From Phoronis australis (taxonomy: Eukaryota > Phoronida > Phoronidae): a stretch of DNA of 20,712 nt. Both the position numbers and the translations under genes were made by a program. The DNA lies in NCBI GenBank assembly GCA_002633005.1, contig NMRA01000042.1:708422-729133 (forward strand), read 5' to 3'. This document shows, one piece after another, positions 9,300 to 18,954 of the stretch. Below the pieces are notes generated by a model, which was not told where the DNA came from, searched no databases, and saw only the letters and a program-made list of their open reading frames with translations. Numbering within the stretch: position 1 is the first letter of the stretch; each line of letters starts with the position of its first letter.

Positions 9300-10020
9300 C
9301 AAACCATCGACGTGTTGACATTAGTATGTTATTTGGTGCATGAAATGACATGATGTGACAACAGACAAGCCCATCTTATAGAGAACCTGGGCACCAAACA
9401 GTGACAAATTGCCACTTCTTGTCCTGAGATCACTTCAAATTCGACTAACTGAAGGAACAATTCAAGATCAACTTCATAAGGACAAGTGGTCTAAAGTCGG
9501 TTTTTGTGATGGAAGGTAGGTTTATAGCTGCATTAATTGAATTAATTGATACAAGTTAGATGACTGGCAAAAAAAATATTATTCTAATACAATTACTGCA
9601 TTCAAATCAATAGCCAAGGGAGCACTGAGCCCACACAATCACGAAACATCCATCTAAGAAAAGTTTTACTTCATAATGACATCAGAACTTTTCAAAGAGC
9701 CTTCTCTGCCAGTACCCCTAGCCTTGGAACGGATCACATTAATAATACCTTTGACGTTTGTCATTGAAGCAATTCAGTCGTGACATTTTTGTAAGTCTGA
9801 ACCGGGAGTGCTAGTTGTCACTTCGTTTAAAGTAACATTATGCCCATTTTCACCTCTGTTTGGTTTGAAGTTATGTACACTGACAACCATTATTTTCATT
9901 TCCAATTCTAAGTTGGGTTTTTGCTTTCAAATTTGTTTTACACAGTTTTTTAAGCATTTCACTGGCATCTTGTTAAGTACTTTAAATTAATATACTGTAT
10001 GGTTGTTATAAATACGTTGT
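9300..10020. other. Intergenic, no gene recognised
   Basis: AT-rich interval between a MITE and a SINE. A 60-residue plus frame at 9808-9990 has no recognisable content. Nothing else is supported. Confidence 0.4.
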
Positions 10021-10021
10021 A

Positions 10022-10090
10022 GGAGGCAGTGTGGCCTAGTGTAGGTGCTCGCTTTCTTTAATCGAGGTCATGGTTCAAGTCCCTTTGGGT
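10022..10090 (+). mobile_element. tRNA-derived SINE head
   Basis: Starts GGAGGCAGTGTGGCCTAGTG, which closely matches the head of the minus-strand SINE at 4650-4803. It carries a box-B-like CATGGTTCAAGTCCC about 50 bases on. A body of uncertain length follows, possibly to about 10165. The same box-A wording (GTGGCCTAGTGG) recurs at 11746-11757 without a box B. Confidence 0.7.
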
Positions 10091-10185
10091 CACACTGCTA
10101 GACCCTTGAGTCAGGTTTCTAGATCATCAGCTCGGTTTTAACTATATATTAATAAAGCATAACAAGAGCAACGCAGAGCGTTGAA

Positions 10186-11622
10186 ATGCGCCCACAATTG
10201 CACCGTATACGGTATCCTTCTAGGGTTGTTTATTGGTACCATAAAGTGGACAGTAGAGGACATATATTATATGTAGTATGTTGTACTTTGCAAAATGGAA
10301 AGGCATGGTCATTGTCTCCTCAATAGGCTAGGGGCAAAATGTGAGTGATCTTCATAATACAAGCGCATCCTATACATCAGTTGCTTAAAGCACCACAGAA
10401 ACATAGAATTACAAACAAATTTACCAACATACGAGATTAGCACAGCATTAGAATGCCAGAAACAAATTTCTACTTGGAACTTTCCCTTCATAGTCACGAA
10501 GTAACACAAAGTATACACCTGAAGACCTATGAAAATACAGAGGTCAATGTAAAATACTAAAATTGCCACTAGAGGCATACCGGTAGTCAGAATCATCCTA
10601 AATAAACACACTTGCTAAATTTAGTAAAGATCCTGCAAACGGTTTGGGAGATACAGCCATGGGCGCAAAAAAAACTGCCACTAGGAGGTGCCACAGTAAC
10701 CAAAGTCATGGGAAATTCAGCGTCAACCGTCCTCTTCATAGTAAGAACATACATGCCAATTTTTACAATCATACTTAGAGCGGTTTGGTTGATAGAGGGG
10801 TGGACGCCAAAAAACAGACTCAAAAACAGCAAAAATGGCCACTGGGTGTCGCAAACTAGGTGGAATCCATCCGAAAACGGGAGGATAGTGTCATCGCACT
10901 AATAGGTGCCTACATACCAAATTTCATGAAAATCCATTAAGGACTTGTGAAGATACAGAGGTAAACGTAAAAAAATAAAATTGCCACTAGGGGGCACCCT
11001 GGTAGGCAGATCCGTCCAAAAGTCGTCATCGTCTGTTGTTAACATCATATAAATACACTTACTAAATTTCGTAAAGATCCTGTGAACGGTTTAGGAGATA
11101 CAGCCATAAGCGCAAAAAAACAAAAAAACTGCCACTAGGAGGCGCCACAGTAGTCCAAATCGTCTGAAAATCATTGTCAGCTGTCTTCTTTATATTAAGC
11201 ACATACATGCCAATTTTCACAATCATCCTTTGAGCCGTTTGGTTGATAGAGGGGTGGACGCAAAAATATAGACTCAAAAACAGTAAAAATGGCCACTAGG
11301 TAGTGCAAACTAGGTCGAATCCATCTGAAAACGGGAGGATAGCGCCATTTCACTAATAGGTGCCTACATACCAAATTTCATGAAAATACGTTCAGGACTT
11401 TTGAAGATACGAAGGTAAGCGTAAAAAACTAAAATTGGCACACCGGTAGTCGGATCCGTTCGAAAGTTCGCACATGCCGTCCCATTCAGGAATGGAACAA
11501 ATGTGCCAAATTTCATGAACGTATGTCAAAGGGTTTTGAAGATAAAGCAGCGGACCCCGGATGGACGCCGCCCGGACGGAGATGACGGCATAATGCGTCC
11601 ACATATAAATATGTGGGCGCAT
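10186..11622. mobile_element. 1.4-kb repeat element with internal tandem units and CTCF-like motifs
   Basis: ATGCGCCCACA at 10186-10196 and TGTGGGCGCAT at 11612-11622 are exact inverted repeats, suggesting the element's ends. Between them lie about two and a half head-to-tail units of roughly 420-455 bp. Each has the ordered blocks GAAGATACAGAGGTAA-like, AAAATTGCCACTAG-like, TAAATTT[AC]GTAAAGATCCTG, GGAGATACAGCCAT, CACATACATGCCAATTTT-like, TTTGGTTGATAGAGGGGTGG, and ACATACCAAATTTCATGAAA. The 70-100 residue open frames in this segment fall in different places in the two units and are not conserved as proteins, so the repeat is non-coding. The motif (G)CCACTAGG(A/G)GG(C/T)(G/A)CC recurs within it. 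Confidence 0.75.
10983..10999 (+). promoter_or_regulatory. CTCF-consensus-like motif (best of a set)
   Basis: GCCACTAGGGGGCACCC matches the known bilaterian CTCF core (CCASYAGRKGGCRS) at every core position. Close relatives lie in the same array at 10677-10694 and 11131-11148 (GCCACTAGGAGG then YGCC), with weaker ones at 10565, 10837 and 11291. Binding is inferred, not shown. The motif may simply be part of the repeat. Confidence 0.4.
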
Positions 11623-11873
11623 AAAAATGGTTCTAGGTGATCAGTCTAATGGGCACACATGCGCTGCCTGTGCACGTCTGGTACAACATGTATCAGACTG
11701 CTTGCAATCATTTTCTTTATACAATACTTTGTAGAGGATTTAGAGTGGCCTAGTGGTATGGCCTTGATGCAGGTGTCCCATTTTTCACTTCAGAATGTTG
11801 GCAACTACAGTATGCCCTACCTTCTTGTTGACCTATCTTAGACCTACCAGTTCTAAACATGCTCAACATTATT

Positions 11874-13049
11874 ACTTGGCGAAATAAATTTCGCCAAGTA
11901 TGTTACTCTTCCACCAAGTTTTTTTTTGTTTGTTCGCACGATACAGGTCGCAATTTTCGTCCGATCATCACGAAATTTACACATAACACGTAGTTCCGAA
12001 GTACTGGAAGCCTATTGTTTTTCGTCAAAATCAGATCCAAGATGGCGGCTGTGGCGGCCATTTTGTTTCCATTTAAAGGTTCAAATGCTTCTGGAGGCTA
12101 CAATTTTTTACGTAACAAGCTAAGAATCGGCACAGTAAATGGACCTGAAGTTTGCTAATAGTATTCCGGAAATTGTTTACTTCCGGTTAAAGATGGCGGA
12201 AATATCAGCGATCGCGCATGCGCACCTCGTTTTTGGCCTAAAAACGTTTTCTCCTCTAGAGGGCGCATTATCAGACCAATTCCTTTGAATTTTTACAGGT
12301 ATTAGTTTCTCACGACATGCTATTATACAAAGCCAAAAAACCGGAAGTTGCTTTCAAGATGGCGGATCTGGCGCATGTTGACCCATTTTCAGTCGTCTGG
12401 AGTGCAATTTTAAAGGGGAAGAGAAAAAGACGTGACTTTTTGCATGTAGATTCTTTGAAGTATATTCTTTCAAATGGCTCCTAACAATTTTTTTCTCAGA
12501 CTTACCGTTTTCGAGTTATTTGACTTTGAATTTCTTAAAAAAACGCAAAATTTCATTTTTTTCAAAAAATTTACGGAATTAGGCCATACCATCAGTTTAG
12601 ATAGCGTTTTGAACGGGCTTTCAGAAGATGGTTTCCATTTTTGTCTACGACGTCTACTTTTCGAGTTATTTGAGATTATGTGATAACGCTGTTCCGTTGA
12701 GCGCTCTTGCTGCATTCAGGTTGGTTTAGCTTCTATTGAACTAGACTGTAGCCTATTTCTTAACGATTTATGACATCTAAATTCGTCATATGAATGTTAT
12801 GATGTTCTTCATCATGGCCACCACCATCATCATATTCGTCATCTTCGTCATCATCTCCGACGTCGTCTTTTCTTCAGTTAATTTCGCCAAGTGTCGCTCA
12901 AGACTGTAGCCTATTTCTTAGTGATTTCTGACCTCTACATTCGTTATATGAATGATATCATAACTAGGGTTGTCCATCATCGTCACCATCGCCGTCATCT
13001 TCGTCATCATCTTTATCGTCATCTTTTTTGGTTAATTTCGCCAAGTTTC
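11874..13049 (+). mobile_element. Dispersed repeat with palindromic end, copy 2 (possibly full length)
   Basis: Begins with a palindrome at 11874-11899 (ACTTGGCGAAAT, AA, ATTTCGCCAAGT) and ends near 13049 with AATTTCGCCAAGT, so the outer ends form an inverted repeat of about 12 bp. The first 340 bp are homologous to 1-342 in inverted orientation. The middle contains several AAGATGGCGG-type motifs, and the right part holds two 155-bp tandem units. No conserved protein is encoded. It may be a non-autonomous DNA element; a target duplication could not be assigned. Confidence 0.7.
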
Positions 13050-13054
13050 GCTCC
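12743..13054 (+). repeat. Two tandem units of about 155 bp with CATCAT/CGTCAT-rich centres
   Basis: Units at 12743-12900 and 12901-13054 both start AGACTGTAGCCTATTTCTTA and end TTAATTTCGCCAAGT then TCGCTC. Each contains a trinucleotide-rich core of CATCATC and CGTCATC repeats that is prone to slippage. The end motif equals one arm of the palindrome that starts the larger repeat. Confidence 0.85.
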
Positions 13055-13315
13055 TCAGAGCGCTTTCAATTGTACTCTTTCCCAAAACGAAGTCACCCGC
13101 TTTCTTATCTCCAAGACAAAGGAGAGTTCTATCGCCGTGTAATCCGGGACGGCCCTATAGGTTGATGTTGAGATAATTCCATCTATTGAGAAATTCACTG
13201 TTTCCCACAATAACAGACTGAATCGCTGTCTTCCGCACAAGTTTGCGTGTTCTGGCGAATATAAGATTGCAAGGTGCCAAATAAAATAAAGAACAACAAT
13301 TCACTATTTTTTCAG

Positions 13316-13459
13316 GCTGATTCCCGCACCATATGCAATGTTCCACACTTAGCATTGCCAACTCACCAAATATCACTTGAGGAAATTCCCAGCGAGGCAG
13401 CTAAACGAAAAATGGGGTCATGCACTAAAACAAGGAAACCACCACCTCCCCCACAATAA
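13316..13459 (+). CDS. Candidate 3'-terminal coding exon of unknown family
   Basis: A pyrimidine-rich acceptor (TCACTATTTTTTCAG, ending at 13315) is followed by a 47-codon frame ending in TAA. It includes the stretches N-V-P-H-L-A-L-P-T-H-Q-I and L-E-E-I-P-S-E-A-A-K-R-K-M, then a basic, proline-rich tail K-T-R-K-P-P-P-P-P-Q. The composition looks like a real protein C-terminus rather than a random frame, and the acceptor is good. No upstream exon on this strand could be linked to it, and I do not recognise the family. It could be a leftover exon of a transposase or of a retrocopied host gene, or chance. Confidence 0.3.
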   Translation, partial: ADSRTICNVPHLALPTHQISLEEIPSEAAKRKMGSCTKTRKPPPPPQ

Positions 13460-14050
13460 CGGACATCTGAACTGATAGCATGCCGGAACACTCACAATTG
13501 GTGACTTTCTGATGACCTGAGATTTGTACCGGGTCCTCAAAGAAAAACTAAGGACACATTGGCAACCTTTTTGGTGAATTATGCCTTAATTATATTCTTA
13601 AACAGTGTGAAGCATAATTCGGCGAAAAGTTTTTCAGGCGTATGATGGCCCTATGCTACAAGTACCTATTTCTACACACTGCACGACCCAAGAGATTTGA
13701 CACCATACCCCTTGACACGTGCAATGTAAAAATGGCCAGTTGCTGATTATGGCAACTGAACAAAGGACTGCTCGAAGAAGATTAGTTGGAAGAATTTAAA
13801 AACACCGACGGCCTTCTAAGGTGTCCCTCTATGCGCAAAAGGTACTTATAGCAATGTGCCTATGATGCTAGTATGAGACATAATTCCCCCAAAATCTTAT
13901 GGTGTATGAAGGCACTATGGGAGTGATTGTGTTTAGTTAACTTGTTCGACACTTGGTGTCTCTGCTGTGGTCTAGTTAAGGATCTTGGGTAATAAAAACA
14001 TGGTTGCTGCCAGACGTGGCTAGTTTTCTCTCTGACTTTACTAACCAAGT
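13460..14050. other. Intergenic, no gene recognised
   Basis: No exon, RNA gene or repeat match was seen. The 77-residue minus frame at 13860-14093 runs into the foldback arm and has no recognisable content. Confidence 0.4.
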
Positions 14051-14052
14051 TA

Positions 14053-14970
14053 CGGTAATTGTTTACAATATGACAACATTGACTTATACACATGATTTTG
14101 GTGTCGTTCGATTCCTTGCAACGTTATCTTTTCAAAAATGCACAGAATTTTTTCTTACCCAGTTACCTTAATATTTTATCGTGAAATTTCTGCTCGCAAT
14201 ATTTCCAGGTACGCGGTAGTGATACCGCCATGTTGAATGGAAAGAGTCACCTGGTGGTCAAAAACTGAACTAATCTACCGACTCCTGCAGATCGTCAAAT
14301 TGACCGAGACCCGTCCATCCCTCGCCCGAGTTGCAGTCCCAAGGGTTCGAAGTTGACTCTGGTACGCATTTAATAGCACGAATGCACAAAAAAAAAACGG
14401 GAGTTGTTTTTGAGGTCCATATTGGAGAAAATGGTATCATTTCAGACAATTTCGTGGAAAAATGGTCAACTGGTCACAATTACAAAAAATTGGAAAAGGT
14501 GAAATGCTGCTACTTTTTCCTCCATATTATGTCAGGAAAACTTTAGCGAAAATTTCGCGCGGGCAAACACCATTCGAATCGATGATGCTGTTTCATTCAT
14601 TAACAACAGCCTCCCGCTCAGTAACGCTAGGACCTCGCTAAAAATCAAGACTTCGCGAAATTACGTGAGATATTGCCGTGTATTTTAAATGAGAACACGT
14701 GACTTTGACTAAGTTTTAGCAAGGTCCTAGCGTAGGTCCTAGCATCTACGAAACGCACGCCAGGTGTCACTGTGATCTTGAGTTGCGCTACCATGGTGGT
14801 GTCAACTGGGAAATAGTGCAAACCGAAATTCGACGATAAAATACGAAGGAAACGCGGTAGGGGATGCATACATATATTTTTGGAAAGATAATGTTGCGAG
14901 GAATCGAAAGATACTAAAATCATGAGTGTAGGTCAATGTCGTCATATTGTAAACAATTACCCAAGTTACC
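14053..14970. mobile_element. Foldback element with about 205-bp inverted arms
   Basis: The left arm (14053-14257) and right arm (14758-14970) are diverged reverse complements. Shared blocks, read left to right and in reverse on the right, are GGTAATTGTTTACAATATGA, CATGATTTT, TTTCGATTCCT-like, GCAACATTATCTTTCC-like, and TATTTTATCGT followed by GAA. About 500 bp of unrelated sequence separates the arms, with CpG-bearing CTTCGCGAAA and TCCTAGC blocks and no long frame. Long arms and no protein fit a foldback or long-TIR non-autonomous transposon. The 92- and 60-residue minus frames here are arm artefacts. Confidence 0.75.
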
Positions 14971-14974
14971 GCAG

Positions 14975-15855
14975 GGAGGAACATTGCTGTCTCAACTGCC
15001 TAAAGTAAAGGTGATGGTGCAGCTGTCTAATTCAAATACTAGCAGTCGATCGCTCTCTGGCGCCATAGACATATGATACTAGTAATCTGGAACTGGCACA
15101 CGGTTTGTAGTGAAGTAGTTGGTGAGATTACCAGACCCGCAAAGCAAATCAGTAACCACGATAAGACCAGCAAGAAAACAAACCATTCAGCTAATAGACA
15201 CAGGCTAGCAGAGGCTAATATGATTCACCGGAAGCACGTAGGAGCCGGTTAGAAGAACTATCTGTCAATCTCCCTTCCTTGCATATCTCACAAACAAGTC
15301 CCCTTTTACTTGCATTCAGTGTCCAATACACACATAAGTCATGATACAAAAGATGACCGATACTTGAAAAGGACCTCTACAACACATACCCAAGATATGT
15401 AGGCCTACTGCACTCGAAGAACGAAAAATGGACAAAATCCGTCACTCGGCCGGGCCCTTGTTTTTTTCCAATAAGTAAATTCAATCGACTATAAAGTGAT
15501 CAGTGAAAACAGTGTTTTAAAACTCAACTTTGATTGCTAAAATGTACAAAATTATAATTATCATATTTTACAGACGCGAATTGATTTATTTTAGAAATTT
15601 CATTTCTAAATCCTCATAATCAAAATTTGGAAATCTTTTATTCGTTTGATAATTCTCGTGCATAAACTTCCGTTTGTATTGTCCGTTTTTTTTTGGGTTT
15701 CGTTGGTTGTCTGTTATCTTTCGTTCGTAAGTATGGAAATTGAACGTGATTGCGGTGTGCTCTGTTCCTTATTCACATTGCCATTGTCCAAAATCATCAT
15801 AGTCCTCGCTTGAAACTTTATATTGATCTCAAAAATGCATAAAACAACAGCACAG
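14975..15855. other. Intergenic, no gene recognised
   Basis: No supportable exon, RNA gene or mobile element. Short poly-T and AT-rich runs occur around 15600-15720. Confidence 0.4.
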
Positions 15856-15859
15856 GCAG

Positions 15860-16460
15860 ACGAATTTCCCGATGGCTCATAGTCATAAGAAACCTGCCCT
15901 AACGAGTAACGTCCTAAGACGTTTGGACACTAAAACTTTGCCGAGCCTTGGCTCCCAACTTCAAATGTCCCAAATCCGGATTGTTCTAAAACCCCTTGAC
16001 CCTCACACCTGTAGTAATTTCTTAAGGTGTCTTACCTTACAATCTTACATCTTAGTTCCGTGGTCGAGCTCCGAGTCAATAGGTCTGTTTTGGTGTGCGG
16101 TCTGGATGTCGAATGCCGCTCTGCATCCCAGCACGTGTATCGGCCGCAGGGCCGCTTAATTAATATTCATGTTGCGTCCTCGTTGGCTATTACCGGCATA
16201 TGGGCCGGACAGCCGACGTCGACAGTCTCCAAGACGAACAACAGTAGTCTCTCGATGCCGATAGAGGGCGCGCGCAGCAGAAGGCCAGGGCAGCAGTGAA
16301 ACAGGTCAAATAACGTCTCACTACACACCCCACAATCCCGTCGTCCAACAACTCACGACCCCCTCGACACACAACCCCTTCAACCCATTTTACTGGCAAG
16401 CTCGACTCGATCGGAACATAGAACAAGGGCTGACATGGATGTCCAACGAGCCTGGCCGTG
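15860..16460 (+). promoter_or_regulatory. CpG-rich segment, candidate promoter/5' region of the plus-strand CRAL-TRIO gene
   Basis: CpG dinucleotides are clearly denser here than in the AT-rich flanks, for example TCGGCCGCAGGGCCGC, GCCGACGTCGAC and AGAGGGCGCGCGCAG. Homeodomain-like TTAATTAAT (about 16156-16165) sits in the middle. Overlapping open frames on both strands (95 and 90 residues plus, 78 minus) are expected from the higher GC and have no recognised domain. The nearest downstream gene starts coding at 20118, so this could be its promoter or non-coding first exon, but nothing in the sequence proves the link. Confidence 0.3.
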
Positions 16461-16464
16461 AGCT

Positions 16465-17785
16465 CGGCTGGCTTTATCCTACTGTCTGCAAGTAAGGGAT
16501 TCGATTCGGTGTGTTTGAAATCTGAAAAAACAGAAAAAACAACGTGATCAAATCAAAAACCTACCACCGTTACAAATCGTCTCATTACCGGCAGAGTGTA
16601 ATTGTCTCATTTGCTCCTGAGTGAGTGGCAGATTCAAGTTATTTTTGGAGAGTGCGAGAATGCCATGAATATGTATTTTTGCAGTAAATACAATGTGAAA
16701 AAACGAACTGTTAACAAAAAAGCATTTTAGGCCTACATGTAGTATATTTTAAACGAGTGTACTACAGAAAGAAAATAATGAAAATGGAAAAATTATGTTT
16801 ATACGCGTTAATGTACTCTCCCTAAATTTAGTAGAACAGGGTCATTGGTAGCCGTTCGTGGCACTATTTCTTAGCCAGCCAGCCAGCTAACTGTATGGTT
16901 TAGTTAGGCTATGTGTGTTGCGCTCCGTTTGACCCCGAAATTTCATACAGGCAGCCCGGGGAGTTCTGCTCGTCACCTCGCCGTCAAAGGTATATCGACA
17001 TGTAAAACTAAGGACCAGCGGGGGGGGTGCATGCAAAATCTGGGCCCGTTGCAACTGTCTTTAAGTGCAAAACAATCTCGTAAGCATCATTTTCTTGCAT
17101 TGATTCTCCGACTTTTGCAATAAAGAAAAATAATCTTTCATCGTTTTCGAAACAGTGCACTTGTGAAGCACACCATTTCCTAAAATTTTGCAACATCTCT
17201 CATCTTCGCACCAGCAAGATTTGTTCTGAAATATGGTTTGTTGGTATTAAAGTACTAAAAACTTGTAACGAAATGAATCCAGTTTCCATAATTTGTTGTC
17301 ACATATACACAACCTTGTTGAAGAGAAGAACAGTTGATTGAAGAATCAGGGAAAAGAAACTGTTTAGTAAGTGACGTAATATTTCATGGCGACGAAAGCC
17401 AAGACAAAAGATCACAGCCAGCGCAATTTTAGCAGCCAAATAACGATACTACAGTACGCCAATTTTTCCGACACCCGTAAATAATTTAGTTTACTCAAGG
17501 AAGAGTGTAGCTTTTAATGTCACTAATTTTGTGTCAGATTTTGTTTGGTAAGCAGAAACCTGACAGTGTATATTTATTACACAGCTCTGCACCAAAGCTA
17601 ACTATTTCCGTGACAACAATACGCACTCACAGTCTGCCATTTGAGATCATGTTCTTATGCCACTTTCTGTTTTTATCACCATTCTTGAGCTAGAGCAGAT
17701 TCTTGTAGGTAAGTCTTATGGGAAAGTCATTCGACAGCGATGTAACAATATTATGAAATTTGTAAAAAGTGCAAAGATGCCTCTA
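16465..17785. other. Intergenic, no gene recognised
   Basis: No recognisable exon or repeat apart from short CAGC and poly-G runs near 16870-17030. The 70-residue plus frame (16911-17123) and its minus counterpart lack family features. Confidence 0.4.
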
Positions 17786-17789
17786 TTGC

Positions 17790-17856
17790 CGTTGGTCGTG
17801 GGGTTGTGTGTTGAGGAGGTCGTGGGTCGATGGGGTTGGGGGTTGAGGGGGTTTTA
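17790..17856 (+). repeat. G-rich tract with G-quadruplex-forming pattern
   Basis: The run GGGTCGATGGGGTTGGGGG followed by TTGAGGGGG has four G-runs of at least three, separated by 2-5 bases, which meets the usual G-quadruplex pattern. The upstream half (GGGGTTGTGTGTTGAGG) resembles the reverse complement of 16318-16380. The two sites therefore form diverged inverted copies about 1.4 kb apart. Confidence 0.7.
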
Positions 17857-17859
17857 GAA

Positions 17860-18150
17860 CCGTCCCCCAAATTCAAATAAAATCTGCATGCACATCTCTT
17901 AGACTGGTATGACATAAACCACCGAAGCCTAATCTTCCCCTGCTACCATTGAGTGGTGAATTGGTGACACCAACGGAATTTCCGAAACAATCAGCAAACT
18001 GTGAATTCAAGGCGGATTTTACTTGTACGCCTGTCAAAGATAAAATTTGGAGTTTGAGCAAGTAGCCCCTATGTCAAAGTCAAGAATTTTATCTGCTATT
18101 TAAATGTTACTAAAATTAGCCTTCCATTTATGTGATATAATTATGCTTTT
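17860..18150. other. Intergenic, no gene recognised
   Basis: AT-rich sequence between the G-rich tract and the hairpin. A 62-residue minus frame (17873-18061) is not supported as a gene. Confidence 0.4.
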
Positions 18151-18154
18151 TCTG

Positions 18155-18328
18155 ATAAATATAGATTATTACATGGCGAAGTCGTCATCCCCTGTTATCT
18201 AGAGCCCAAGTGGATTTTGGAGAATTATCGCCCTAGGGGCGTTAGCCCCGAGGGTGATAATTCTCCAAAATCCACAAGGGTTCTAGATAAGGGGGATAAT
18301 GACTGAGAACATGTAACAATCTATTTAT
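18155..18328. repeat. 174-bp near-perfect foldback hairpin (MITE-like)
   Basis: The arms meet at a four-base centre (GTTA, 18241-18244). The inner 60 bp (18181-18240 and 18245-18303) are nearly exact reverse complements, including TGGATTTTGGAGAATTATC. Pairing continues outward with more mismatches through ATTACATG/CATGTAACAAT to ATAAAT/ATTTAT. It has no coding capacity. It could be a compact palindromic MITE or, if transcribed, a long double-stranded RNA or miRNA-like hairpin. Confidence 0.9.
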
Positions 18329-18329
18329 A

Positions 18330-18870
18330 CCACGTACTGAACAAGAAACATTGCAATAAATCGATCTACCTTTCTCGACTCGCCTCGGCTTTGTAACTAC
18401 TTTCTATGTCAGAGGTCCGGAGGCGGAGGTGGTGACCTTTTAAGAAAAGCCGAACTATTTTTGTCAAATAATGCTTATACTCAAAAGCAATTGAAAATTT
18501 AAACAAAATAGAAATAAAGTGAATCTATAAATTAAGGTTTAGCAGCTATTATAGTTTACTACACATTTTATCACGCTAAGTTTCGACTGGGAAAATATCG
18601 TCTGCTAAAGTAGGTTACCATTAGTAACTGACTATAATGCTCAAGTCAAAGGATCCCGACGACACGATACCCGCATTCAAATTGGAGATCGGTAATTTAC
18701 AAGTGAGAGAACACGAGAGGAAAATTTCACTGAATTAAAATATCGTTTTTATGGAAATTATGCGTCTTATTTTTCATAGCGTATAAATGTCGGTGCAATG
18801 CCCTTTGCTGAACATGCGATTGTTACGCGTGCTCATTTAAGTATTCTATTGTCACGTCCAATGGCGTCAG
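18330..18870. other. Intergenic, no gene recognised
   Basis: No supportable feature. A GC-rich patch (GGTCCGGAGGCGGAGGTGG) lies near 18415-18433. Confidence 0.4.
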
Positions 18871-18872
18871 CC

Positions 18873-18942
18873 GCTGAGTGGTGTAGTGGTAAAGTCAGCG
18901 ACTCGAAACTCTTGAGGCCCGGGTTCGAATCTGGCCTCGGTT
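18873..18942 (+). mobile_element. tRNA-derived SINE head
   Basis: GCTGAGTGGTGTAGTGGTAA (box A) and GGCCCGGGTTCGAATCTGG (box B) are spaced as in a tRNA gene. The box-A half matches the SINE at 656-722 and the box-B half matches the SINE at 4650-4803. It is followed directly by a palindrome. A genuine tRNA is unlikely because the acceptor stem does not close. Confidence 0.75.
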
Positions 18943-18954
18943 TCCCGCCAAAAT

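Noticed and set aside
10309-10902. Adjacent minus- and plus-strand frames of 79-100 residues
   Set aside because: They lie in the tandem-unit repeat and are not preserved in the second unit, so they are non-coding.
11736-11790. Fifth SINE head (GTGGCCTAGTGG)
   Set aside because: Only a box-A-like piece is visible with no box B, so it is noted but not listed as an element.
12800-13030. CATCAT/CGTCAT-rich stretch as a histidine-rich or acidic coding repeat
   Set aside because: The two tandem units differ in frame and length, so it is better explained as trinucleotide slippage in a non-coding repeat.
14645-14984. Minus-strand frames of 92 and 60 residues with hydrophobic stretches
   Set aside because: They lie wholly or largely in a foldback arm; the matching arm does not keep the frame.
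16027-16426. Overlapping frames on both strands in the CpG-rich segment
   Set aside because: High GC lowers stop frequency in all frames; no domain or splice support in either strand.
656-18942. The tRNA-like heads as functional tRNA genes
   Set aside because: Box A and box B are present, but acceptor stems do not close and SINE-like bodies follow at least two of them.
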